Of a DNA stretch of 64,000 bases, positions 43,841-53,229 are shown one piece after another. A program made the translations under genes and the position numbers. Source of the DNA: Pseudomonadales bacterium (GTDB taxonomy: Bacteria > Pseudomonadota > Gammaproteobacteria > Pseudomonadales > Ketobacteraceae); NCBI GenBank assembly GCA_020062665.1, contig JAGUVW010000011.1, forward strand, positions 229,998-293,997. Reading direction: 5' to 3'. The notes beneath the pieces are model-generated. The model did not search any database, was not told where the DNA came from, and worked only from the letters and a program-made list of their open reading frames with translations. Within the stretch, counting starts at the first letter, position 1. Every line of letters begins with the position of its first letter.

Positions 43841-45964
43841 TCAATCCGTGACCAAACTACGGTTACCGAAACACTCCTGCAGCAGCACCTCAACATCGGT
43901 CACACTCAGTGGTTTGGCGAAATAGAAGCCCTGGGCGTGAACGCATCCCAGTCGCACCAGTTCGTCTGCCTGCTCGCGGGTTTCGACGCCTTCGGCCACC
44001 ACATCCACATTCAGCCCGCGCGCCAACGCCAGCACTGCCGAAATGATCGCACGACCCTGAGGACGATGAATGTCGTCGACAAATGTCTTGTCGATTTTCA
44101 TGACGGTGAGCGGCAACTGCGCCAGATATCCCATCGACGAATAGCCAGTGCCGAAATCATCCAGCGCCACACCACAGCCCTGATCACGAATGGCCGCCAG
44201 CAGCTGGATGTTCTCGCGGGTGCGCTCCATCAGCAGGCTTTCGGTGATTTCCAGCTCCAGCCAGCTGCTGGACACCTGGGTATCACGAATGATCTGGATC
44301 AGTTCGTGCACCAGGCTGTGATCCTGCAACTGCTGCACCGATACGTTGATGGCAACACGAAAATCGTCGGGCAGGTTGAAGGTATTCTGCCACTGCCGCA
44401 TCTGCTTGCAGGCCGTTTCAAACACCCAGCGACCAATGACGCCGATCAGCCCGGTGTCCTCTGCCACAGGAATAAACAGCGCCGGCGATACCATCCGATC
44501 ACCCAGCCGCCAGCGGATCAGTGCTTCGACGCCAACGATCGCCCGCGTGCGCATATCCACCTTGGGCTGGTAATGCAGGAAGAAATCGCAATTGTCCACC
44601 GCGCGACGCAGATCGATTTCCAGCGCCATGGATTCCTCCACCTGCGCTTTCATGCCGTGATCGAACACCTTGTAGCGGTTGCGACCTTCGTGCTTGGCCT
44701 GATACATCGCCAGATCCGCGTTCTTGATCAGCTCGTTGGCGTCTTCGCCCATGCCAGGGAAGTAGACGATGCCGATGCTGGCGCCGATATAGAGCTCCTG
44801 ACCGAAAATCTCGAACGGTTTCGACAGTGAGCTGATCAGCTTTTCCGATACGCGCTGAGAGGCCTGCTCGGCCGCTTTGCCATTGATGATGATGGTGAAC
44901 TCGTCACCACCCAACCGACACAGAATATCCGTGTCGCGTATGCAGTCGCTGATGCGATGCGAAACCTCTTTCAGCAGCAGATCGCCAGCATTGTGGCCCA
45001 GAGTGTCATTGACCTGCTTGAAACGATCCAGATCCATAAACAGCAATGCGAATGGCTGGTGACTGTGACGGCTGAAGGTGATGGCGTTGTTAAGCGCGGA
45101 GTTGAACAGGTTGCGGTTGCCCAGCCCGGTCAGCGCGTCGTACTGGGCCATGTAGTTGAGCTTTTCTTCGATTTTTTTGCGCTCGGTGATGTCCTTGAAC
45201 ACGATGACAACGCCATCGAATGCGCCGCTGGGCTGATGCGTTGGGCTGGCCGTGTATTCCACCGGAATCATCTTGCCGCCCACGGCGCGGAACACTGCTA
45301 CGTCGGTGTGATAGGCCTGACCCTGGGAGCAGGCACGGTAGATTTTCGATTCTGTCCACATCGGTTCATCGTGCTTTTGCGCTGTGACGATGACGCTCTT
45401 CAGGATGGGTTGGCCGATGAGATCGGTGGCGGAATGGCCCAGAATCATCTCGGCTGCCGGATTAACGAACGTCACAATGCCATCCGAGGCCAGACCGATG
45501 ATGCCTTCGCCCACGGAACGCAGCAGGATTTCGTTGCTGGTTTTCAGTTGCCTCAGTTTGTTGAGCGCTTCTTCCAGCTGGGACTGACGCAGATCCAGTT
45601 CCAGAAAAATTCGCACTTTGCTTAGCAGCACGAATGGATCATACGGTTTGAAAATGAAATCCACTCCACCGCTTTCATAACCTTTGAACACATAGCTGTC
45701 GTCTTTGTTGATGGCAGTGAGGAAGATTATCGGTGTGCGCCGGGTTTTGGCGCGTTGACGCATCAGGGCCGCCACCTCGAAGCCATCCATGCCTGGCATT
45801 TGCACATCGAGCAATACCAGTGCCACGCTCTGCTTGAGCAGAATCGACAACGCTTCGGGGCCGGAGGTGGCGGCAAATATGTGGACGTCCAGCTCAGCGA
45901 GGCTGGCTTCCAGTGCGACAAGATTGGCTTTTTGATCGTCGACGATGAGGATGTTCTGCTTCAT
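43841..45964 (-). CDS. Response regulator with REC-PAS-GGDEF-EAL domains
   Basis: The 707-residue protein begins with a receiver domain (ILIVDDQKANLVAL, phospho-acceptor in LVLLDVQMPGMDG), then a PAS domain (about 145-265), a GGDEF domain with intact LCRLGGDEFTIII, and an EAL domain with intact VGVEALIRWR, ELEITESLL and ALDDFGTGYSSMGYL. Both the cyclic-di-GMP-forming and -degrading sites look complete, so the balance is likely set by phosphorylation and the PAS signal. It overlaps the CheB gene by one base and closes the six-gene signalling operon, which makes c-di-GMP the probable output. Confidence 0.93.
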   Translation of the reverse strand: MKQNILIVDDQKANLVALEASLAELDVHIFAATSGPEALSILLKQSVALVLLDVQMPGMDGFEVAALMRQRAKTRRTPIIFLTAINKDDSYVFKGYESGGVDFIFKPYDPFVLLSKVRIFLELDLRQSQLEEALNKLRQLKTSNEILLRSVGEGIIGLASDGIVTFVNPAAEMILGHSATDLIGQPILKSVIVTAQKHDEPMWTESKIYRACSQGQAYHTDVAVFRAVGGKMIPVEYTASPTHQPSGAFDGVVIVFKDITERKKIEEKLNYMAQYDALTGLGNRNLFNSALNNAITFSRHSHQPFALLFMDLDRFKQVNDTLGHNAGDLLLKEVSHRISDCIRDTDILCRLGGDEFTIIINGKAAEQASQRVSEKLISSLSKPFEIFGQELYIGASIGIVYFPGMGEDANELIKNADLAMYQAKHEGRNRYKVFDHGMKAQVEESMALEIDLRRAVDNCDFFLHYQPKVDMRTRAIVGVEALIRWRLGDRMVSPALFIPVAEDTGLIGVIGRWVFETACKQMRQWQNTFNLPDDFRVAINVSVQQLQDHSLVHELIQIIRDTQVSSSWLELEITESLLMERTRENIQLLAAIRDQGCGVALDDFGTGYSSMGYLAQLPLTVMKIDKTFVDDIHRPQGRAIISAVLALARGLNVDVVAEGVETREQADELVRLGCVHAQGFYFAKPLSVTDVEVLLQECFGNRSLVTD

Positions 45965-46551
45965 CAGCCTCCTCCTGCCGGTACCAGAGTGGACAGCAGA
46001 TCCGCCAGAGCCGGCATGTCGATCTCAGCATCGACAGATGTTGCTGCCAGCGCGGCAGCGGGCATCACCGCCATCATCGCCTCTGCGCGGCTCTGCACCA
46101 GCACCCTGCCGCCACGACGCTTGACGTCGGCAGCGCCGCGCGCACCGTCCTGATTGGCGCCACTCAGCACGCACACGGTCAGCGCAGCACCGTAGGCCGC
46201 TGCCGCTGTTTCAAAAGTGACATCGATGGCCGGCCGACAATAGTTGACAGGGGCATCACAACTCAGAGACAGCATTTTTTCTTTTTCAACCAGCAAGTGA
46301 TAATTCGGTGGCGCCACATACAGCGTGCCCCATTCAATTGGCTGTTTGTCTTCGGCTTCCTGCACCCGCAGATGGGTTTTGGCCGCCAGCAGTTCCGGCA
46401 CGCCGCTGACCCGGTTGGCGCGCTGGTGCAATACCAGAATCGTGGGTATCCGATAGTCCTGTCGCAAGTGCTCAAGCAGCACCAGCAGCGCTTCGAGGCC
46501 GCCGGTCGACCCTCCCATCACCACCAGTCCGCACGGGTTCTGGTTCATCAT
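45964..46551 (-). CDS. CheB-type protein-glutamate methylesterase domain
   Basis: The 195-residue protein is a free CheB catalytic domain without a receiver. The catalytic triad is visible as serine in VVMGGSTGGLEAL, histidine in LVLHQRANR and aspartate in LSGANQDGARG. It would demethylate or deamidate glutamates of a sensor. The ATG at 46551 lies seven bases past the CheR stop; there is a second ATG directly after it. In this operon there is no chemoreceptor, so the target may be the coiled coil of the hybrid kinase. Confidence 0.87.
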   Translation of the reverse strand: MMNQNPCGLVVMGGSTGGLEALLVLLEHLRQDYRIPTILVLHQRANRVSGVPELLAAKTHLRVQEAEDKQPIEWGTLYVAPPNYHLLVEKEKMLSLSCDAPVNYCRPAIDVTFETAAAAYGAALTVCVLSGANQDGARGAADVKRRGGRVLVQSRAEAMMAVMPAAALAATSVDAEIDMPALADLLSTLVPAGGG

Positions 46552-46558
46552 GTCATGA

Positions 46559-47407
46559 TCAATCCATCCGCTGGAACAAACGTACATCCGCATCGATGGG
46601 CCTGAAGCTGGATGGCGAGGGAAAGGCAGACAAAGATTCCTTGATACCCAAGCCCAGAAATCCGCCCAGATCGAGGCTCTGATGAAACAAGGTTAGCACC
46701 CGGGCCTGCAGTTCGCGCCGGAAGTAGATCAGCACGTTGCGGCAGATCACAACCTGCATCTCGCCAAACACTTGATCTGTAACGAGATCATGCGTGGTGA
46801 ACACCATGTTTTTTTTGAGCGCGCCATCCATCATGAAGCGCTCGTAGCCGGAGGAAACGTAGTCGTCGAACCGCTGTCGGCCACCACTCAGCCGGTAGTT
46901 TTCCCGTGCGTTGCCCAGCATGCGTTCGTGATAGATGCCCTTGCGCGCCTGCTCCAGCACTTTCGAGTTGATATCGGTGGCGTAAATCACCGAACGGTCG
47001 GCCAGCCCTTCTTCCTGCAGCAGGATTGCCATGGAATAGGCTTCTTCACCGGTGGAACAACCCGCGTGCCAGATTTTGATGAAGGGATGACTGCGCAATT
47101 CGGGAATGACCCGCTGCCGCAGCACAGCGTAAAACTGCGGATCGCGAAACATGTCAGTGACGTTCACCGTCAGGCCTCGCACGAAATGCTGGCAACGGGC
47201 CTGATCGCGAATCAGCTCGTGCTGCAGATCAGCAACCCGCTCGAATCCGGCGTCAGCAATGTAGCGCGCCACCCGTCGCCGCAACGATGCGCGCGAGTAA
47301 CCACGAAAATCATAGCCCCAGCGTAGATAGAGCGCTTCCAGCAGGCATTCCACGTCCACTTCGAACGCATCCAGAATTTCTGTCTGCTCGCCGACTTGGA
47401 ACATCAT
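46559..47407 (-). CDS. CheR-type protein-glutamate methyltransferase
   Basis: The 282-residue protein has a CheR N-terminal helical domain (YDFRGYSRASLRRRVARYI) and a SAM-binding domain with WHAGCSTGEEAYSMAI, IYATDINSKVLEQA and VICRNVLIYF. The full set matches CheR methyltransferases. The ATG at 47407 overlaps the stop of the hybrid kinase gene (ATGA). Together with the CheB domain it implies reversible methylation of a signalling protein, but no MCP, CheA or CheW lies in the window. Confidence 0.92.
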   Translation of the reverse strand: MMFQVGEQTEILDAFEVDVECLLEALYLRWGYDFRGYSRASLRRRVARYIADAGFERVADLQHELIRDQARCQHFVRGLTVNVTDMFRDPQFYAVLRQRVIPELRSHPFIKIWHAGCSTGEEAYSMAILLQEEGLADRSVIYATDINSKVLEQARKGIYHERMLGNARENYRLSGGRQRFDDYVSSGYERFMMDGALKKNMVFTTHDLVTDQVFGEMQVVICRNVLIYFRRELQARVLTLFHQSLDLGGFLGLGIKESLSAFPSPSSFRPIDADVRLFQRMD

Positions 47408-50400
47408 TGCTGCAACCACAATTTGATGATGGCTTTGAGTTTGCCCGCATCCACCGGTTTGGAAAGATAGTCGTTGGCGCCGGCCTCGATGCAGCGGGCA
47501 CGATCATCGCGCATGGCTTTTGCAGTAAGTGCGATGATCGGGATCTTGCCAAAGCGCGGGTTGGCGCGGATGCGTTTCATCGCCTCGAACCCATCCATTT
47601 CCGGCATCATGATATCCATCAGGATCAGATCGAATGCGGAATTCTGTTCCAGTGTCTGCAGCGCCTCTACACCGGTGCTGGCGGTGGACACTTCCAGGCC
47701 CGCGTCCTCCAGCACCGATGACAGGGAGTACAGATTGCGGATGTCATCATCCACCAGCAGGATATGATGCCCTGCCTGCAATTCCGGTTGCGCCTGTGCT
47801 GCAACCGCCGCTGCCGGCTCCGCTCCATCCCGTTGCAGCCAGTGCAGGAACAGGGTGGTTTCGTTCAGCAGGCGCGTGATGGATTGATCGGTCTTCAGAA
47901 CTATGCGATCAGCATAGCGGCGCAGATTCGCATCCTGCTTCTTGCTGATATCGCGGGCGGTGTAAATAATGATATGAGTAAGTTCATCTTTCTGCTTCCC
48001 GATCGTTTCCAGTAATTCGATTCCGTTGCAGTCCGGCAGATCCAGATCCTGGATGATGATGCCATAGCGCTGTTGCTGCAGCAGCGCCAGCGCCTCTTCA
48101 CCGCAGTGCGCCATGTCGCAGGCAATCTGCTGGCGCTGGAAACTCTGCTGCAATTGTTCGCGCTGTACCGGGTCGTCCTCGATAATCAACACACCGCGAT
48201 TGGCAAACGGGCTGAGCTCGCGACTGATATCCGCGAACAGTTGATTGAGGCGTTCCCGTCCGAATGGTTTGGCAATGAATTCGCGCGCACCCGGCAGATC
48301 GATCTTGCGGATGGACAGGTTGCCGGAGATCACGTGCACGGGAATGTGCTGCGTGTGGGGCTGGGATTTGAGGTGGGCCAGCAGTTGCTGACCGGGTGCA
48401 TCCGGCAGACCCAGATCCAGAATCACCGACGCCGGCAGATGCTCGTTCAGATAGGCGTAGGCGTCCGCTGCAGTGTGAACACAGGCGGTGGTGAATCCGT
48501 ACTCCTCGGCAAGGCTCTGCAGAATGCGGCTGAACTCCAGATCGTCTTCCACGATCAGCACGGATTTTTCCTGCACGGTGGGCGCCCTGACTGATGGCGC
48601 GGATGGTGACTCGATCACCAGCGCAGGCGTGGGCACCACCACGGGCAGCGCAGCCGTTGCAGGCCGTTCCGGCGCCACGCTGTGACGCGGCAGCGTCAGG
48701 CTGAAGGTGGAGCCCTGGTTTTCACCCTGGCTGCTGACGCGAATATCACCGCCCATCAACTCCGCCAGTTTGCGTGAAATGGTCAGACCCAGACCGGTGC
48801 CGCCATATTTTCGGCTGATGGTGCCATCCACCTGCTGAAACGCTTCAAAGATCAGCTGCTGCTTGTCCTGGGGAATGCCGATGCCGGTATCGCGCACCGC
48901 GAACACGATGTTGTCTTCCGCCGCCACGCTATCATGTCGAGGCGCGTGAATATGCAGCTCCACCTGACCGGCATGGGTAAACTTGAAGGCGTTGGAGAGG
49001 AAGTTGCGCAGAATCTGCATCAGACGCTGCTCGTCAGCAACGACGGCTGCCGGCATATCGGGATCGATCGTCACGACAAAGCGCACACCTTTCTGTCCGG
49101 CCTGGGCGTCAAACTGGGCGTGCAATCGCTCAGTCAGATCCTGCAACGGAATTTCTTCCGGCATCAGCTCCAGCTTGCCTTCTTCAACCTTCGACAGATC
49201 GAGGATATCGTTGATCAGCATCAGCAGATCGCGGCCGGAGGAATGGATGACCCGCGCATGCTCCACCTGTTTGACATCGAGATTCTGCCGCTTGTTTTCC
49301 ATCAATCCCTGGGACAGGATCAGAATGCTGTTCAGCGGCGTGCGCAATTCGTGGGACATGGTGGAGAGGAATTCGGACTTGTAGCGGCCACTGAGTTCCA
49401 GCTGTTTGGCCTTTTCCTGCAGGTCGCGCCGCGAACGTTCCAGCGCGGCGTTGTTCTTGGCGATTTCATCTTTCTGGTAGTCGAGCAGGCGATTGCGCTC
49501 TTCCAGCTCTTCGTTCATCACCCGCAGCTCTTCCTGTTGTTGCTGCAGATTTTCTTCCGACGCCCGCAGCACGGCCGCCTGCTCTTCCAGTTCTTCGTTG
49601 GTGGCGCGCAATTCCTCCTGCTGGCGCTCCAATGCTTCGGCCTGGCGCTGGGTTTGTTCCAGCGCCCGCGACAGCTCCACCCGCGAGATGGCCGAATGCA
49701 GCGCGATCGCCATGCCTTCGCTGCCACGCCGCACCAGCTCGATTTCGTCGTGGCTGAAGGGCCGGAACGCCATCAGCTCGACCATACCCAACAGATGGCC
49801 GTTGAAGGTCAGCGGCGCGAGCAAGACGTGGGCAGGCACCGATTCACCCAGGCCGGATGACACGGTGGCATAGTGCGGCGGCAGATCTTCCACCACCATC
49901 AGTTTCTGTTCCAGCGCGGCCTGTCCCACCAGGGATTCACCCAGGCCAAACCGATTGCGCAGGCCCTTGCGATGAGTGAAGGCATAGGTGGATTTCAGAC
50001 TCAGCTCGTCGTGCTCGTACAGATAGAAGGCACCTACCAGCGTGCCCAGCTGCTCCGCCAGACAGCGCAGCAGATCGTCGCCCAATGCCTGCACGGTTTT
50101 CTCGCCGCGCAGCACTTCGTTGAGCCTGGCCAGCTGGCTCTGGCGGGTTTGCCGCGCTTCGTTTTCTTCGTGCTGTTCCTTCAGGCGTTTGCGCATCACA
50201 TCCATCGCACCGAACAGGCGCTGGAATTCTTCGGCGCCACCCAGTTCCACTTTCACGTCCAGATTACCATCGGCAATCTGGCCCGCCACACCGATAATGT
50301 TGTCGATGGCGTGGGTGATGACACGGATGAACCAGATTACCGCCAGCGCAAAGATCAGAAACAACAGCGCGGCGAAAATGAATTGCTGACGGGTGATATC

Positions 50401-50946
50401 CTGGGAACTTTCACGCAAGCTTTGCAGGGTGCTGTTGAACTCGTCGTTGACGTTGCGACCGATGGCCCGCAACACCTGATCATAAGCCTCGCGTTTGGCG
50501 AGCGCCGAGGAAAACGCGCCGTACATGGCGTCACCTTCGAACCGCCCCGCGATCACATCATCGGCGTAACGCCTGTTCTCATCCACGTACAGATCAAAGG
50601 TTTCCAGCAGGCGATCGGTTTTTTCGCGCAGCCGGTTGTTCAACGATCCCAACTGTTTTATCTGCAGACGCTGACTGGCGGCAACACGGCCCGCCTCGGC
50701 GAGCGTGTCTTCGTCCATTTCCACCACGGCTGCTTCGAACAGGCGATTGAGATCGGTGAGCCCAACCTGCAACTCATTGGCAATCTGCACGGTACGCAGA
50801 TCCACCGTCTGCAGCTGCGCCAGCTTGTCGTTGGATTTATCGAAGAAGGAAAGATTGCCCAGCAGGATGGCGGAAAATCCTATCAGCCCGACCACTGACA
50901 GCAGGATCAGACGCACTTTGATCGAAGACAGGTTGATCGGCATCAT
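47404..50946 (-). CDS. Hybrid sensor histidine kinase with HAMP, GAF and three receivers
   Basis: The 1180-residue protein has a first membrane helix (about 11-33), a helical periplasmic domain of about 150 residues, a second helix (FAALLFLIFALAVIWFI), HAMP, a GAF domain (about 290-430) and a long Glu/Gln-rich coiled coil. The kinase core has phospho-histidine in FLSTMSHELRTPLNS and ATP-binding DTGIGIPQDKQ and GGTGLGLTISRKL. Three receivers follow, each with an acidic pocket: LIVEDDLEFS, LIIEDDPVQRE and LLVDDDIRNL. The GAF plus coiled-coil plus HisKA plan is that of kinases paired with CheB/CheR. Two adjacent ATGs allow start 50946 or 50943. Confidence 0.93.
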   Translation of the reverse strand: MMPINLSSIKVRLILLSVVGLIGFSAILLGNLSFFDKSNDKLAQLQTVDLRTVQIANELQVGLTDLNRLFEAAVVEMDEDTLAEAGRVAASQRLQIKQLGSLNNRLREKTDRLLETFDLYVDENRRYADDVIAGRFEGDAMYGAFSSALAKREAYDQVLRAIGRNVNDEFNSTLQSLRESSQDITRQQFIFAALLFLIFALAVIWFIRVITHAIDNIIGVAGQIADGNLDVKVELGGAEEFQRLFGAMDVMRKRLKEQHEENEARQTRQSQLARLNEVLRGEKTVQALGDDLLRCLAEQLGTLVGAFYLYEHDELSLKSTYAFTHRKGLRNRFGLGESLVGQAALEQKLMVVEDLPPHYATVSSGLGESVPAHVLLAPLTFNGHLLGMVELMAFRPFSHDEIELVRRGSEGMAIALHSAISRVELSRALEQTQRQAEALERQQEELRATNEELEEQAAVLRASEENLQQQQEELRVMNEELEERNRLLDYQKDEIAKNNAALERSRRDLQEKAKQLELSGRYKSEFLSTMSHELRTPLNSILILSQGLMENKRQNLDVKQVEHARVIHSSGRDLLMLINDILDLSKVEEGKLELMPEEIPLQDLTERLHAQFDAQAGQKGVRFVVTIDPDMPAAVVADEQRLMQILRNFLSNAFKFTHAGQVELHIHAPRHDSVAAEDNIVFAVRDTGIGIPQDKQQLIFEAFQQVDGTISRKYGGTGLGLTISRKLAELMGGDIRVSSQGENQGSTFSLTLPRHSVAPERPATAALPVVVPTPALVIESPSAPSVRAPTVQEKSVLIVEDDLEFSRILQSLAEEYGFTTACVHTAADAYAYLNEHLPASVILDLGLPDAPGQQLLAHLKSQPHTQHIPVHVISGNLSIRKIDLPGAREFIAKPFGRERLNQLFADISRELSPFANRGVLIIEDDPVQREQLQQSFQRQQIACDMAHCGEEALALLQQQRYGIIIQDLDLPDCNGIELLETIGKQKDELTHIIIYTARDISKKQDANLRRYADRIVLKTDQSITRLLNETTLFLHWLQRDGAEPAAAVAAQAQPELQAGHHILLVDDDIRNLYSLSSVLEDAGLEVSTASTGVEALQTLEQNSAFDLILMDIMMPEMDGFEAMKRIRANPRFGKIPIIALTAKAMRDDRARCIEAGANDYLSKPVDAGKLKAIIKLWLQQ

Positions 50947-50963
50947 CGGCGCGACACTCGGCC

Positions 50964-51395
50964 TCAGTCCTTCAGGCGCAGGACTGTCTTGACGGCAGCA
51001 TGGGTGGGTGCAACGCCCAGATAACCAATGCCGCCCTTGTTGGCTGCCACGAAGGCTTCCACCTCGGCATCGCCACCCACAATCGGTGGCGGCTTGTCGC
51101 TGCCGGAAAACATTTTGCGCGACCAGTAATATTTCAGCTGCTGCTCATTGCGTTTGAGTACCTTGGCATTGAACGTGGCGCGCGCCTTGGACGCTTCGGC
51201 CTGATTGACCGGCTCAGCGGCATCACCGCCATCGAAACGCTTGGCTTTCATCAGAAACAGGCGCTCGATCTGATCAGCCGTCATGGCGGTGACGGGATTT
51301 TCCACGTGCACGATAACGAACAGATCGGCCCGCGCCGTCAGCGAACAGCACAGCAATCCCGCTGCCAACCATCGCCTTGCCGACATGATGCTCAT
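50964..51395 (-). CDS. Small PstS-like periplasmic binding protein
   Basis: The 143-residue product has a signal peptide (RRWLAAGLLCCSLTARA) and a compact domain of the phosphate-binding-protein superfamily: VENPVTAMTADQIERLFLMK, then KRNEQQLKYYWSRKMFSG and the closing ANKGGIGYLG, which is the typical IGY signature. It is shorter than transport PstS proteins and has no ABC partner here, so it may deliver a signal to the kinase encoded 17 bases downstream. It follows the porin gene by five bases. The ligand is unknown. Confidence 0.83.
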   Translation of the reverse strand: MSIMSARRWLAAGLLCCSLTARADLFVIVHVENPVTAMTADQIERLFLMKAKRFDGGDAAEPVNQAEASKARATFNAKVLKRNEQQLKYYWSRKMFSGSDKPPPIVGGDAEVEAFVAANKGGIGYLGVAPTHAAVKTVLRLKD

Positions 51396-51400
51396 GGTGA

Positions 51401-53005
51401 TCAGAACACCATGTCCAGCGCCAGGCGCACGCCGGTGACATTGTCTGCCGGCTCTGGGAATTCGACGTTCGCGCTGGAAGCATCCATCGCGCCGCCGCCC
51501 GCAACATCCAGAATCGCTGTGGGCATGGCGAAACCATAGCTGCCGTTCTGCGGCTTCACATAAAACACGTCAGCTTTCAGTGCCAGCGACGCCAGCGGAT
51601 CCCAGCGCACGCCCACGGTGACGGACTTCTGCTCCAGCCGCAAGGCGTCTGCCGCCACCAGCACACCACTGGTATACATGTCCACACCCGCCGCCAGCTG
51701 ATCATAACCAGGGATAATGTTGTTGATGGCCGCATTGGTTTCTATCGGCGCCAGATCCGGGAATTCGTCGTCATTCATGGTGTACATCCTGGCCAGCGTC
51801 AGGTGTGGCATCCAGTTGCCGAAGCGGTAGCCCACCATCACGTAACCGCCTTCCACATCTGGATAGATGCCCTTGATTTCCGAGCTGGAAAATTCCGTCA
51901 TCATCAGAAAATCGCCGTTGTCCACGCTGAAGCCCACGCCGGCGAAATAGCCGTCAGTCTCGCCTTCCATTGCAGGGACTTGCTGGTAGGGTTGCAGTTG
52001 CGCCTGCAGGGATGCGCCTTCAGCCTGCAGCAGGGGGATCAGGAAGTCGTCGGTGGGATCCGGACTGGCCTGCAGCGCCAGAATGGTATCGGTCAGCACG
52101 CCGCTTAATGGCGTCACGCCATCACCCACCATCACGTTATTGATGTAGTCCACCAAACCGGGGAACCGGACTTCGTCGTAATAAGGCTCGATGCCCGGCA
52201 CCAGGGTCATGCCGTTGATCAGTGTTCCCAGGTATGAGTCCGACACCGAATTGGACAACTCAAACCGGTACTTGGCGTAGCTCGCCCGCAACGTGTAGAT
52301 GTCATAGGTCGCATGCACTTCCACACCGGCGAAACGGGTCGTCTGGTCGGTATATTCGAAATTCCCCAGGCTGAGTTTCTGATCCGCCGTGGTGCCAAGG
52401 AACGTGCCGAACCGCAAGTCGACATCGCCCGCTGACATCCAATAACGCAGATCAACCCCCTCATAACGATTGAACGGCAGCCAGCCATACACTTCATTCG
52501 GCACCTGCGCCCACGGATAGGCATAACCCACATCCAGATATTCTGACAGCATGTAACCCGGCGCGCGCAGACGCCCTGCCCGCATTTTCAGATCCGGCTG
52601 AAAGGCATATTCCAGGTAGCCCCACTCCAGCTCCACCTTGTCGGATATGCCGCTGTACTTCAGTTGCAGGGATACCGACAAATTGTCGCTGACGCTGGTA
52701 TCCACTTGCAGGCCCACCACCGTTTCTTCCGAGAATGTCCATTCGTCATCGAGCGTGCTGAGGTAACTCAGTTCCTCACTGTCGATCTGGCCGCCACGCA
52801 CACTGAGAAAGCCGGACACCTCCACTTTCTTTACCAGGTTGGTCAGCATCTGCAGGGATTCACTCTGGCTGGACTGGCCAGCTTCCAGCGCCTGCACGCG
52901 CTCTTCCAGGGTCTGGGCCCACAGGTTGCCGGACAGGGCCACGCCCAGGGCCAGCGCCAGTGCAGAACGTTTCAGGGGGACATTCGATAGGGGGGAATTG
53001 ATCAC
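51401..53005 (-). CDS. Outer-membrane porin-like protein
   Basis: The 534-residue product has a signal peptide (LKRSALALALGVALSGNLWA, cut before QTLEER), a short coiled coil (LEERVQALEAGQSSQSESLQ) and a long series of amphipathic beta strands ending in ALDMVF with a terminal phenylalanine, as in trimeric porins of the DcaP or related type. GTG 53005 is chosen because TGGAG lies six bases upstream and it gives a standard signal peptide. It is the first gene of the signalling operon. Pairing with a PstS-like protein suggests uptake and sensing of the same solute; the solute is unknown. Confidence 0.82.
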   Translation of the reverse strand: MINSPLSNVPLKRSALALALGVALSGNLWAQTLEERVQALEAGQSSQSESLQMLTNLVKKVEVSGFLSVRGGQIDSEELSYLSTLDDEWTFSEETVVGLQVDTSVSDNLSVSLQLKYSGISDKVELEWGYLEYAFQPDLKMRAGRLRAPGYMLSEYLDVGYAYPWAQVPNEVYGWLPFNRYEGVDLRYWMSAGDVDLRFGTFLGTTADQKLSLGNFEYTDQTTRFAGVEVHATYDIYTLRASYAKYRFELSNSVSDSYLGTLINGMTLVPGIEPYYDEVRFPGLVDYINNVMVGDGVTPLSGVLTDTILALQASPDPTDDFLIPLLQAEGASLQAQLQPYQQVPAMEGETDGYFAGVGFSVDNGDFLMMTEFSSSEIKGIYPDVEGGYVMVGYRFGNWMPHLTLARMYTMNDDEFPDLAPIETNAAINNIIPGYDQLAAGVDMYTSGVLVAADALRLEQKSVTVGVRWDPLASLALKADVFYVKPQNGSYGFAMPTAILDVAGGGAMDASSANVEFPEPADNVTGVRLALDMVF

Positions 53006-53160
53006 GCGCGCACTCCAAAAGAACCGCCGATACAACCATTTAAAGGGTGTCAGTATCTATCCTCGTTTGATTAGGTATAGGAGACGAACCCCATGCGGTC
53101 AAAGCCGGGCAGAGACAAAAAGGGGTATCTGTCGCACCTCGCCAGCCAGCGCCTGTACCG

Positions 53161-53188
53161 TTGACAGGCGCGGGAGCCACAGTATATT
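53161..53188 (+). promoter_or_regulatory. Sigma70 promoter of the ribbon-helix-helix gene
   Basis: TTGACA (53161-53166) and TATATT (53183-53188) are separated by 16 bases. The -10 box lies inside a large inverted repeat. Confidence 0.75.
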
Positions 53189-53206
53189 TTGTATGACAAA
53201 ATATAC
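53182..53206. promoter_or_regulatory. 25-base inverted repeat operator
   Basis: GTATATTTTG, five bases, CAAAATATAC is a perfect 10-bp inverted repeat. It covers the -10 box and start site of the gene at 53230, which encodes a DNA-binding protein, so it is a probable autoregulatory operator. Confidence 0.75.
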
Positions 53207-53229
53207 CCGTACCCGGAGCCCATCCGACC

